In this document: positions 1 through 5,180 of the stretch, in pieces
Numbering within the stretch: position 1 is the first letter of the stretch
Layout of the letters: each line of letters opens with the position of its first letter
DNA from: Syntrophobacterales bacterium
Lineage (GTDB): Bacteria > Desulfobacterota > Syntrophobacteria > BM002
Reading direction: 5' to 3'
Length of the DNA stretch: 6,345 nt
Assembly (NCBI GenBank): GCA_030613915.1
Contig: JAUWKY010000146.1
Location: 1 to 6,345 of the forward strand
Program-made: the position numbers and the translations under genes
Notes under the pieces: model-generated
Databases searched by the model: none
Told to the model about the DNA's origin: nothing
Seen by the model: the letters and a program-made list of their open reading frames with translations, nothing else

Positions 1-171
1 TGGGGCTCCAAATATCTCGGTCACCTCTGTCGCTTTGGTCTGTCCCGGAACTAGTTTGCCAAGCTCCGTGGAGTCAAATGGCTGGTATTCCTTGTTTTTT
101 CCGATGACCAGACAGCCAGACAAAAGGGTAGTGATCATCAAAATAATTGCTATGTATCTTATTAACCTCAT
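1..171 (-). CDS. Lipoprotein, BamE/SmpA-OmlA-like N-terminus (3' end outside window)
   Basis: The reading frame starts at ATG (169-171) and runs off the left edge, so only 57 residues are visible. Residues 1-20 form a lipoprotein signal: a short basic start, a hydrophobic stretch (IAIILMITTLL) and the lipobox LSGC, with Cys20 as the lipidated residue. Lipidation implies membrane anchoring after export; which membrane is not shown. Residues 37-57 read LGKLVPGQTKATEVTEIFGAP, close to the 'L..G.tk.eV...lG.P' start of the BamE (SmpA/OmlA) fold. Those proteins are small outer-membrane lipoproteins, some belonging to the BAM beta-barrel assembly machinery. A GGAG Shine-Dalgarno site (179-182) sits 7 bases before the ATG. 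The lipoprotein call is firm. The BamE-like call rests on a short motif and needs the missing C-terminus; many unrelated small lipoproteins share this repeat-like start. Confidence 0.75.
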   Translation of the reverse strand, partial: MRLIRYIAIILMITTLLSGCLVIGKNKEYQPFDSTELGKLVPGQTKATEVTEIFGAP

Positions 172-228
172 TCGCTTTCTCCAGCAAATGCTTCATCGGT
201 GCAAGCAAGATGGTTAGATGAAGAATAA

Positions 229-259
229 ATTATCCACCGCCAAGAGACGTGGTTTTCAA
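229..259 (-). promoter_or_regulatory. Possible promoter of the lipoprotein gene
   Basis: On the minus strand TTGAAA (254-259) is followed 19 bases later by GATAAT (229-234). Each hexamer is close to the sigma70 consensus, but the spacer is longer than the preferred 17. The pair lies just after the terminator at 262-297 and about 58 bases before the lipoprotein start, which is where a promoter would be expected. Confidence 0.25.
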
Positions 260-261
260 AG

Positions 262-297
262 GATAAAATAAAGGAGCCACCCCGAAGCCGGGAAGGC
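262..297 (-). terminator. Rho-independent terminator downstream of the PilZ gene
   Basis: On the minus strand positions 297-276 fold into a 9-base-pair stem, GCCTTCCCG with CGGGGTGGC, around a GCTT tetraloop. The stem has one T-T mismatch and one G-T pair. A T-rich tail (TCCTTTATTTTAT, 275-263) follows directly. It lies about 170 bases after the PilZ stop codon and before the lipoprotein promoter region, so it most likely ends the PilZ transcript and separates the two minus-strand genes. Confidence 0.7.
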
Positions 298-464
298 CTT
301 GGTCTATGAACCAACCGGAGCCTGGCGCCCCCAACCGCCGTCCCTACAGCTGTGCCGGTCAAGGAGGGGCGAACTCGAGCAATGGCTTATGGTTTGAGGG
401 TGGAGATTCCTTCTCTTGGCTCTTCAGTGCAGTGGAGGTTCGGATTGATGACATTTATTGCATG
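298..464 (-). other. Non-coding GC-rich stretch between the PilZ gene and its terminator
   Basis: This 167-base stretch would be the 3' untranslated part of the PilZ transcript. It is richer in GC than its surroundings and contains a small perfect hairpin (TTGGT 299-303 with ACCAA 310-314) and a GGCGCC palindrome. The open frames that cross it have no Shine-Dalgarno site and low-complexity translations, so I see no gene. It could carry a 3'-UTR-derived small RNA, but nothing in the sequence demands that. Confidence 0.3.
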
Positions 465-821
465 TCAGTCAACGGTCGGTTTTTTCTTCTCATAGTGCTG
501 GGCGACAAAATATTTGAGGAACTGGCGAACACTACCTGAAGCCCTGGTGAAGCGAACACCCATCCCACACGGAGGTATATCGTTCTCATTGCAGTGTACC
601 TGTAACCAGGCCACTTCGGCGCGGGCACTCAGAGTGCTGTGATTGGGAGCCATGATATGAAGCATGAACCGTTCTTTCGGTCTCAATGGCTTCTCACAAC
701 GTATAAAGGCTCCATTGGCGCCGATATTTTCCATCTCTGCGACTATGCCCCCGTCGGTATGTTTAACCACAGCAGGCCAATCCACGGGTACCCTGCGGTG
801 GCGGCGTCTTTCTCTTCCCAT
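465..821 (-). CDS. Single-domain PilZ protein (c-di-GMP-binding type)
   Basis: This is a 118-residue protein made of little more than one PilZ domain, the cytoplasmic domain that binds cyclic di-GMP and transmits the signal to motility, adhesion or secretion targets. The N-terminal arginine motif is clear: residues 5-10 are RRRHRR, satisfying RxxxR. The second motif is NIGANG at 32-37; the family form is (D/N)xSxxG, so Gly34 replaces the usual Ser. Further on, 'SARAEVAWLQ' and 'PPCGMGVRFTR' match the strand pattern typical of PilZ barrels. The ATG at 819-821 was chosen because an ideal AAGGAGGT lies 6 bases upstream. The frame stays open to 1013, but the extension lacks a ribosome site and is hydrophobic and unlike the family. 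A good promoter (895-923) precedes it and a terminator follows, so it is probably monocistronic. The domain call is secure; the partner is unknown. Confidence 0.88.
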   Translation of the reverse strand: MGRERRRHRRVPVDWPAVVKHTDGGIVAEMENIGANGAFIRCEKPLRPKERFMLHIMAPNHSTLSARAEVAWLQVHCNENDIPPCGMGVRFTRASGSVRQFLKYFVAQHYEKKKPTVD

Positions 822-894
822 AACCCACCTCCTTCGCAATGGAGGGATTGTTTCTATTATTCTTTCTGGAACGTCCTCAAGATAATAGGAATGG

Positions 895-923
895 CTTCTA
901 TCAGAGTAGATAAAACTTGTCAA
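895..923 (-). promoter_or_regulatory. Sigma70-type promoter for the PilZ gene
   Basis: On the minus strand a perfect TTGACA (918-923) is separated by exactly 17 bases from TAGAAG (895-900), which matches the -10 consensus at 4 of 6 positions. Transcription would begin near 888 and give a leader of about 67 bases before the PilZ ATG. Confidence 0.5.
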
Positions 924-1014
924 GCATCCCGCCAAAACCATAAAATACGCCTTAACGTCTAGATAAAACACAAAAAAAGGTTGGTTCTTAATTGACCGGT
1001 GAGGCGCAGGCATG

Positions 1015-1043
1015 TTGACATGGGTGGACTCGACGGTTAGTTT
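1015..1043 (+). promoter_or_regulatory. Possible promoter of the alkaline phosphatase gene
   Basis: A perfect TTGACA at 1015-1020 is followed after 17 bases by TAGTTT (1038-1043), a weak -10 matching 3 of 6 positions. The predicted start near 1050 leaves a leader of about 70 bases. I looked for a Pho box (tandem CTGTCAT-like repeats) in 822-1120 and found no convincing one, so phosphate control is not shown here. Confidence 0.3.
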
Positions 1044-1120
1044 TCGTAGGTTAAGATGGACCGATTATTAGTACTCATCAAGAATACAGAATAATTTATC
1101 CATTAAGGGGAGGATTCTTA

Positions 1121-2353
1121 GTGCACAGACAAACAGCTAGTAGAAAGAGAGTATCCCTTCTTTTCCTACTGTTTTTAAGTCTATGGTTAATTTTTGCCAG
1201 TTTTACTCCTAAAAAACAATACCGGGGCAAGAAAGAGCCTGTACCAAAAGCTAAGAATATTATCTTTATGGTTGCAGACGGTATGGGTCTCGCCCATGTG
1301 GCTGCCGCCCGGATTTTCAAAAACGGGCCGGACGGGGAAAGTCTTCACCTGGAGACCTTGCCTACCATTGGTTACCAGAGGACCCATTCGGCAAGTGATT
1401 CATTGACCGATTCTGCTGCTGCCGCTTCCGCCTGGGCCAGTGGTGAGAAATTCCGCAATGGAGAGATCTCTTGTCATGACGACGATCAAAATGGAAGATG
1501 CGAACCAGCACCTGGCCCTACCATCCTGGAGATTGCCAAGGCAAAGGGGAAAGCAACAGGCTTGGTGGTCACCTCAACCGTTACCCACGCCACTCCAGCT
1601 GCCTTCGGTTCCCACGTTCCATCGAGGCGCTGTGAGAAAGAGATTGCCCGGCAATACATTCAGGTTACTGAAGTGGATGTAATCCTCGGGGGTGGCCGAA
1701 AGAAATTCAAATCCACTGAAAAGCAGGCCGACGAGTGTGGCACCTTCGGCGACTTCATTGCAGATGCAGCGAGGAAAGGTTATCAAGTCGTTTACACTAA
1801 GAAAGCACTGGACGGTGTTGTGGCAAAGGGCTCAAGAAAGATTTTGGGGCTTTTCACTCCAAAGGGGAAAACCCCGGAACTTTTTCGTCTCTATCCAGAG
1901 GAGCACTACCAGGCAGAAGAGCCCACACTGCCCCAAATGACAACAGCAGCTCTTGAGAGTGTAGAAAAAGACGAGGATGGTTTCTTTCTTTTAGTGGAAG
2001 GATCTCAAATCGATTGGGCCAGCCACCGTAACGATGTTGCCTACCAGATCGGTGAAGCCCTAGCTTTCGACGAAGCTGTGAAGGTGGTACTGGATTGGAT
2101 CAATGAGAAGCCAAATCGAAGGCAAAACACCCTGGTAATTATCTCAGCCGATCATGAGACCGGTGGCTTTGCTATCAGTGGTGCCAGAGGAAGGAAATAC
2201 AAACGCGGTGATATAGTTGATCATGGTTGGACCAGCAAAGGACACACGGCCGAAGACATGCTGATCTGGAGTCAGGGACCTGGAAGCCGGTACTTAGGAA
2301 GGGCCGTAGACAATACCGATCTTTACAAAGTCATGCTGAAAGTTCTGAAATAA
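1121..2353 (+). CDS. phoA: Alkaline phosphatase, PhoA family, exported or membrane-anchored
   Basis: This is a 410-residue metal-dependent phosphomonoesterase that would release phosphate from organic esters outside the cytoplasm. By alignment with E. coli PhoA (from memory), the catalytic set is complete: metal ligand Asp53 (VADGMG), nucleophile Ser98 (TDSAA), Thr155, substrate Arg169 (HVPSRR), Glu293 (LVEGSQID), Asp298, His302, Asp344-His345 (ADHETGG) and His375 (GHTAED). The E. coli third-metal residue D153 is His156 here and K328 is Trp299. This His/Trp pair is known from marine enzymes such as Vibrio alkaline phosphatase. Residues 11-28 are hydrophobic after a basic start, but no clear cleavage site follows, so an uncleaved anchor is possible. 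An insert at 118-127 (CHDDDQNGRC) resembles a calcium-binding loop bracketed by two cysteines. The start is GTG, with GGGGAGG 7 bases upstream (1107-1113). It converges on the RraA-like gene. Confidence 0.93.
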   Translation: MHRQTASRKRVSLLFLLFLSLWLIFASFTPKKQYRGKKEPVPKAKNIIFMVADGMGLAHVAAARIFKNGPDGESLHLETLPTIGYQRTHSASDSLTDSAAAASAWASGEKFRNGEISCHDDDQNGRCEPAPGPTILEIAKAKGKATGLVVTSTVTHATPAAFGSHVPSRRCEKEIARQYIQVTEVDVILGGGRKKFKSTEKQADECGTFGDFIADAARKGYQVVYTKKALDGVVAKGSRKILGLFTPKGKTPELFRLYPEEHYQAEEPTLPQMTTAALESVEKDEDGFFLLVEGSQIDWASHRNDVAYQIGEALAFDEAVKVVLDWINEKPNRRQNTLVIISADHETGGFAISGARGRKYKRGDIVDHGWTSKGHTAEDMLIWSQGPGSRYLGRAVDNTDLYKVMLKVLK

Positions 2354-2452
2354 AATCCCCAATCCGAAATCCGAAATTACTTCCCCATGCTCCATGCTCC
2401 ATGCTCTATGCCTTCACAAATCCGCAATCCGCAATCCCAAATCCGCAATCTA
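2353..2452. repeat. Heptamer repeat arrays filling the phoA/RraA-like gene gap
   Basis: The sequence is organised in 7-base steps. Units of the type (A/C)AATCC(G/C) occur at 2353, 2360 and 2367, with a degenerate one at 2374. Three exact CCATGCT units occur at 2385, 2392 and 2399, with a variant CTATGCC at 2406. Five more AATCC-type units start at 2418, 2425, 2432, 2439 and 2446. Only short non-unit bits (2381-2384, 2413-2417) interrupt the pattern. The first unit shares its first base with the TAA of phoA, and the last unit (CAATCTA) contains the TAG of the convergent gene, so the array reaches from stop codon to stop codon. It resembles in style the short tandem heptanucleotide repeats described in cyanobacteria; the sequence is different. 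Confidence 0.85.
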
Positions 2453-3112
2453 CAGATGTCCATACCTATCCAATGCCTCAATGAGACCCATACCCTTGCG
2501 GATGTCTTCTCTCGCCTTGGAGTCCTTGTCAGCCCATTTGCTAACCTGAGCTGTGATTTCGTCAACGAATCCGGCTGCAACGATAATCACCCCATCATCA
2601 TCAGCGACAACTATGTCACCAGGCGTCACCGTCACCCAATCTTCCAGAGCTCCACGGACCCGGATCGGGACTTGACGATCGGATACGCGCCAGCGCCCGA
2701 TAGCCTGGGCCGGCGTGCGGTAGCGCACCATCATGGCCAATTCCAGGGTCCTCAGGTAAGCTACATCTCTCACCCCCCCGTCCACCACCACTCCAGCGCA
2801 ACCCCTTGCTTTCATGGCCTCGGTCAGCAAATCGCCAAAGCAGCACACTCCCTGAATATCGTTCCCGGCCCATACCGGCACAACGCCAGGAACCATGGCA
2901 TCTATGGCGGCCAGTTTGGCTCGATCGCCACTTCCCGACCAGTGGTGTGATTCCCCGGTAATTGTGTAGGCTGGGCCAATGAATCTTACACCCGGGCCCG
3001 GCATGGGAAAAAGAGAGTTGTCCAGAATCGGCGGCAAAAGATCCATGGTATCGAACACATCAGAAATAACTGCCGTGCCGGCCTCCATGAGAGCATTCAG
3101 TGAGGTTTCCAT
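2450..3112 (-). CDS. RraA-like / HMG-CHA aldolase-like family protein
   Basis: This is a 220-residue protein of the RraA superfamily, which includes the RNase E regulator RraA, 4-hydroxy-4-methyl-2-oxoglutarate (HMG)/4-carboxy-4-hydroxy-2-oxoadipate aldolases and wrongly named 'dimethylmenaquinone methyltransferases'. Visible landmarks are ISDVFDTMD (16-24), the FGDLL turn (92-96), VVVDGGVRD (108-116) and PGDIVVADDDGVIIV (164-178). Asp94 and Arg115-Asp116 are spaced as Asp-X20-Arg-Asp, the metal-ligand arrangement of the class II pyruvate aldolase members. I therefore favour a divalent-metal aldolase or lyase on a small oxo-acid over an RNase E regulator; the substrate cannot be read from the sequence. 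The ATG at 3110-3112 has GGAGG 7 bases upstream. An in-frame TTG at 3154 would add 14 residues but lacks a ribosome site. Its TAG stop lies inside the last heptamer of the intergenic array. Confidence 0.85.
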   Translation of the reverse strand: METSLNALMEAGTAVISDVFDTMDLLPPILDNSLFPMPGPGVRFIGPAYTITGESHHWSGSGDRAKLAAIDAMVPGVVPVWAGNDIQGVCCFGDLLTEAMKARGCAGVVVDGGVRDVAYLRTLELAMMVRYRTPAQAIGRWRVSDRQVPIRVRGALEDWVTVTPGDIVVADDDGVIIVAAGFVDEITAQVSKWADKDSKAREDIRKGMGLIEALDRYGHL

Positions 3113-3174
3113 TAATTTGCCTCCACAAGTCTCGTCTATATGATATGTTTTCAAATGATTCGTCCCTTATCCTT

Positions 3175-3268
3175 AAATCCCCCCTAACCCCCCTTTGTTA
3201 AAGGGGGGAACTTAATGAAATCACTTAAAAATCTTCCCCCTTTCGTAAAGGGGGATACAGGGGGATTT
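3175..3268. repeat. 94-bp palindromic MITE-like element (C-tract/G-tract double hairpin)
   Basis: The element starts AAATCCCCCC (3175-3184) and ends with the matching AGGGGGATTT (3259-3268). Each arm also contains a complete hairpin: CCCCCC-TTTGTTAAA-GGGGGG at 3188-3208 and CCCCC-TTTCGTAAA-GGGGG at 3236-3254. The centre (3209-3235) is AT-rich. Terminal inverted repeats plus two mirror-image hairpins are the build of a small non-autonomous palindromic repeat. C-rich elements with AAATCCCC ends are, to my knowledge, scattered through many bacterial genomes. No T-tract follows the hairpins, so I do not call them terminators. The element lies 5' of the RraA-like gene, between it and the element at 3280-3386. 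Confidence 0.75.
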
Positions 3269-3279
3269 CAAATGAAGTT

Positions 3280-3386
3280 CCCTGCAGCCCCTCTGAAGCG
3301 GGATTTTCGCTTCGCTACGACAAGACCTGTCGACGAGGAGTTCGACTGAGGCTCACTCGAAGTCCTCAGGTCGAGTCGCTGCGGGG
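3280..3386. repeat. 107-bp palindromic element folding as a three-way junction
   Basis: An outer stem pairs CCCTGCAGC (3280-3288) with GCTGCGGGG (3378-3386), all nine pairs forming with one G-T. Inside it is a perfect hairpin GAAGCG-7 bases-CGCTTC (3295-3313). A second, long stem has its left arm at 3330-3345 and its right arm at 3357-3374: sixteen base pairs with one mismatch and a 2-base bulge at 3368-3369. The C/G-tract element ends only 11 bases before it, and the TerB-like stop codon lies 22 bases beyond. The build suggests a REP/MITE-type element or a structured RNA end; the sequence alone does not decide. Confidence 0.6.
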
Positions 3387-3407
3387 AATGCGCTCGCTGG
3401 GGCCTTT

Positions 3408-3866
3408 TCAGGCTGAACGAATTACTTTCATTTTAGCGTCAATCAATTCTTTGTGAGTGAGGCGCAACAGATTAGCCAGTTTGTGGACCAGATAATCTTC
3501 ATGCTTGTCAAGTTTTGCATCCGTATATATGACTTTCCATACCATCTCAATGATCTGGCTCTTTTCATCCGTGGAATAATTCTGATTAATAAGCCTTGCA
3601 AACTTCCACAAGTCTATACTTCTCTTTAACTCTTCATTCGCAGTTTCAATGAGTGCAGCAGCATGTTCATCGGATAGATCATAATCTTTCTTTATAATAT
3701 TGATGATACTCTCTCTTTCTGACTCGCTGAACTCGCCATCTATATGAGCCATCTCGAGCAAAAGAGCACATGTTGCTATCCGGACATCATGAGATGTGGT
3801 TTCCTTCTCAGCTTCAGAAACGTCACTCCTACTCTTGCCAAAAAACTTCTTCACGAGATCAATCAT
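3408..3866 (-). CDS. TerB-like (tellurite resistance TerB/COG4103-type) protein
   Basis: This is a 152-residue soluble, helix-rich acidic protein. The body from about residue 25 matches the TerB-like helical fold. It has the duplicated acidic loops of that family: MAHIDGEFSESERESI (39-54, with Asp43, Glu45 and Glu50) and YTDAKLDKHEDYLVHKLA (114-131, with Asp116, Asp120 and Glu123). In TerB such carboxylates are linked to divalent-metal binding. The first 24 residues (basic start, then a Ser/Glu-rich linker) are a probable flexible tail. The name should not be taken as proof of tellurite resistance: no other ter gene is visible, and stand-alone TerB-like proteins are mostly of unknown function. 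The ATG at 3864-3866 has AGGAGG upstream at a rather long distance (11 bases after GGAGG). Repeats lie on both sides, so it is probably transcribed alone or by read-through from the coupled pair upstream. Confidence 0.75.
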   Translation of the reverse strand: MIDLVKKFFGKSRSDVSEAEKETTSHDVRIATCALLLEMAHIDGEFSESERESIINIIKKDYDLSDEHAAALIETANEELKRSIDLWKFARLINQNYSTDEKSQIIEMVWKVIYTDAKLDKHEDYLVHKLANLLRLTHKELIDAKMKVIRSA

Positions 3867-3906
3867 ATCCTGGATTACCTCCTGGTACTTCGGTAAAGAA
3901 TCTCAG

Positions 3907-3974
3907 GGTTTCAGGTTTCAGTGTTCGGGTTTCAGCTCTTTTGCTTTTCCTCCCTGACACCTGACACCTAAATC
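3907..3974. repeat. Second heptamer repeat array with inverted halves
   Basis: GGTTTCA occurs at 3907, 3914 and 3928 with a variant (GTGTTCG) at 3921, all in one 7-base register. After a T-rich spacer, CTGACAC occurs at 3954 and 3961, followed by CTAAATC at 3968. The second half is nearly the reverse complement of the first: GGTTTCAG (3928-3935) and CTGACACC (3954-3961) pair at 7 of 8 positions, so the array can form a hairpin. It lies 41 bases before the TerB-like start codon, where it would be part of the leader or promoter region. Confidence 0.75.
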
Positions 3975-4006
3975 CTTAGTCATCGTGATTTGTAATTTCC
4001 ATGCTT

Positions 4007-4041
4007 CAATCTGCAATCTGCAATCTAAAATCTACAATCTC
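4007..4041. repeat. Third heptamer array, (C/A)AATCT(G/A) type
   Basis: Five uninterrupted 7-base units occur: CAATCTG (4007), CAATCTG (4014), CAATCTA (4021), AAATCTA (4028) and CAATCTC (4035). They are sister units of the AATCCG heptamers at 2353-2452 but carry T instead of C at the sixth base in every copy. The array ends 5 bases before the stop codon of the TauE/SafE gene, so like the first array it hugs the 3' end of a gene. Confidence 0.85.
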
Positions 4042-4046
4042 CACCC

Positions 4047-4739
4047 TCAATACCGTATGGCTTTTACTACAAAGTAGACCCCCACAATGACCATAAGCAC
4101 CGAGGAGATCTTGTAGATCACATCTCTTCTTTTCAACCAGCCGAGATCGGTAAGCTTTGCGATCAACAGCAGGGCAACCACCGTCCCCAGGCCAAATGAC
4201 AGCATAATCCCCACACCAATGAGTAAACCCTCCAGGGTGCTCTGGGTTTCCATGCCAGCCCGCGCCGCAGCAAGAAGGGCCGTATACACTGGCCCGCATG
4301 GTAGCAGGCCCAGCAGCATTCCTAACGGATAGTATGTCCCCGTTGATCTTGCTTCAGACAGCTTACGAAACCCTCGTGATAATACACCCTGGGGGTTGTA
4401 ATAATCCCCGAAAATTACGCCCAATGGTATCCAGCCGGCCATGGCAAGCCCCATCACCACAATGAGCATGCCGGTAAGGATCATCACACCTTTCTGGAGG
4501 CTGGCAATGCTGGCGACTACCCGGGTAAAGGAACCGGTGGCTCCCATAACACCTCCGAGTAAGCCATAGGTGGTGATCCGTCCACCATTGTAAAGCAAGT
4601 GAGGGACAAGTACCGACCGCCCCTTCAAGCTGAGTGAAAGGGAGACGACGATCGGCCCGCACATGCCGATGCAGTGACCAAACCCAACAGTAAGGCCTGT
4701 GGTAAAAAGGACGAAATATATCGTTTCAGTAGATAACAT
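4047..4739 (-). CDS. TauE/SafE-family membrane protein (COG2836 / UreH-like type)
   Basis: This 230-residue integral inner-membrane protein has about six predicted membrane segments (roughly 6-32, 55-75, 83-107, 137-160, 168-194 and 208-228). Diagnostic motifs are GHCIGMCGP (21-29, with His22, Cys23, Met26 and Cys27), YNGGRITTY (50-58) and LLPCGPVYTAL (146-156, with Cys148). These mark the COG2836 subgroup, annotated as 'sulfite exporter TauE/SafE' or urease-accessory-like. Members often sit beside cytochrome-oxidase and copper genes, and the paired Cys/His/Met residues inside the membrane suit a metal. The substrate is not proven; sulfite or sulfonate remains possible. The chosen ATG at 4737-4739 overlaps the upstream stop codon by 14 bases, with GGAG about 10 bases before it. 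Longer frames (ATG at 4766, GTG at 4832) lie inside the upstream gene without good ribosome sites. It forms a coupled operon with the YtkA/FixH-like gene. Confidence 0.82.
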   Translation of the reverse strand: MLSTETIYFVLFTTGLTVGFGHCIGMCGPIVVSLSLSLKGRSVLVPHLLYNGGRITTYGLLGGVMGATGSFTRVVASIASLQKGVMILTGMLIVVMGLAMAGWIPLGVIFGDYYNPQGVLSRGFRKLSEARSTGTYYPLGMLLGLLPCGPVYTALLAAARAGMETQSTLEGLLIGVGIMLSFGLGTVVALLLIAKLTDLGWLKRRDVIYKISSVLMVIVGVYFVVKAIRY

Positions 4740-5163
4740 CAAAGACAAACTCCACCGAACCCACATCGGGAACCGTAACCTTAGCCTTCCAGGTCCGGCG
4801 GCCGCTGGGGCATCGGACGATGACTCCTTCACCCCGGTAAACCAGCTCTCCAGCCGGCTTAAGAATAACCCGGTTTCTCCCCATATTCATGCCAGGCATA
4901 CCTAAATCAATGTAAGGGGCGGCCACAGGATTCTCACCCGCAAAAGTGACAGTAAAAGTGAGGTCGTGCATTGCTTTTACCGGCTTCGGCTCAATATCCA
5001 GGCTCACCTTGGTTCCAGATATATGGGCCCAGCAAGGTCCGGTATTGACCTTGCACTGCACCCTTACAGTTTTACCCTGACTACTGCAGATCGTGGCCGA
5101 AATAGCAAACATAATCAAACTTAGCAACGCAATAAACAACCGGGTTTGAACCTTCGATTTCAT
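4726..5163 (-). CDS. Exported YtkA/FixH-like protein with Met-rich motif
   Basis: This is a 145-residue secreted protein. Residues 1-29 form a signal peptide: basic start, hydrophobic core LFIALLSLIMFAISA, then Ser/Gln-rich residues. The mature part is a beta-rich domain of the YtkA/FixH kind: PVKAMHDLTFTVTFAG (61-76), then the conserved turn PYIDLGMPGMNMGRN (83-97), then VYRGEGVIVRCPSGRRTW (108-125). Met89, Met92 and Met94 together with Cys37, Cys44 and Cys118 could bind copper or form a disulfide. Binding is inferred from similar Met motifs, not shown. The ATG (5161-5163) has only a weak GGGGA site 6 bases upstream. An in-frame TTG at 5208 would put a 15-residue extension before the signal peptide and lies in a repeat array. 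Its stop overlaps the next gene by 14 bases, implying co-translation and joint function. Fairly sure of the fold family; the role is inferred. Confidence 0.7.
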   Translation of the reverse strand: MKSKVQTRLFIALLSLIMFAISATICSSQGKTVRVQCKVNTGPCWAHISGTKVSLDIEPKPVKAMHDLTFTVTFAGENPVAAPYIDLGMPGMNMGRNRVILKPAGELVYRGEGVIVRCPSGRRTWKAKVTVPDVGSVEFVFDVIY

Positions 5164-5180
5164 GGGGAATCCCCAAACTA

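Noticed and set aside
262..464. Possible riboswitch (c-di-GMP, cobalamin or fluoride type) in the GC-rich stretch near the PilZ gene.
   Set aside because: None of the conserved core sequences of these classes could be matched. The strongest hairpin is better explained as a minus-strand terminator.
822..1013. N-terminal extension of the PilZ frame up to 1013 on the minus strand.
   Set aside because: It has no ribosome site, is unlike PilZ proteins and would include the promoter at 895-923. The ATG at 821 has an ideal Shine-Dalgarno.
822..1120. Pho box upstream of the alkaline phosphatase.
   Set aside because: No tandem CTGTCAT-like half sites with 11-base spacing were found by eye.
2353..2452. 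CRISPR array.
   Set aside because: The units are 7 bases and directly tandem, with no spacers of uniform length.
2387..2950. A 187-residue open frame on the plus strand, antisense to the RraA-like gene.
   Set aside because: It begins in the heptamer array, has no ribosome site, matches no family I recognise and mirrors a clear gene on the other strand.
3113..3154. TTG start adding 14 residues to the RraA-like protein.
   Set aside because: No Shine-Dalgarno precedes the TTG, whereas GGAGG sits 7 bases before the ATG at 3112.
3188..3208. C/G-tract hairpin as a Rho-independent terminator.
   Set aside because: No run of T follows on either strand, and the mirrored second hairpin shows it is part of a palindromic element.
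4740..4832. Longer starts (GTG at 4832, ATG at 4766) for the TauE/SafE protein.
   Set aside because: They lie deep in the upstream gene, have no good ribosome sites and add non-hydrophobic residues before the first membrane segment.
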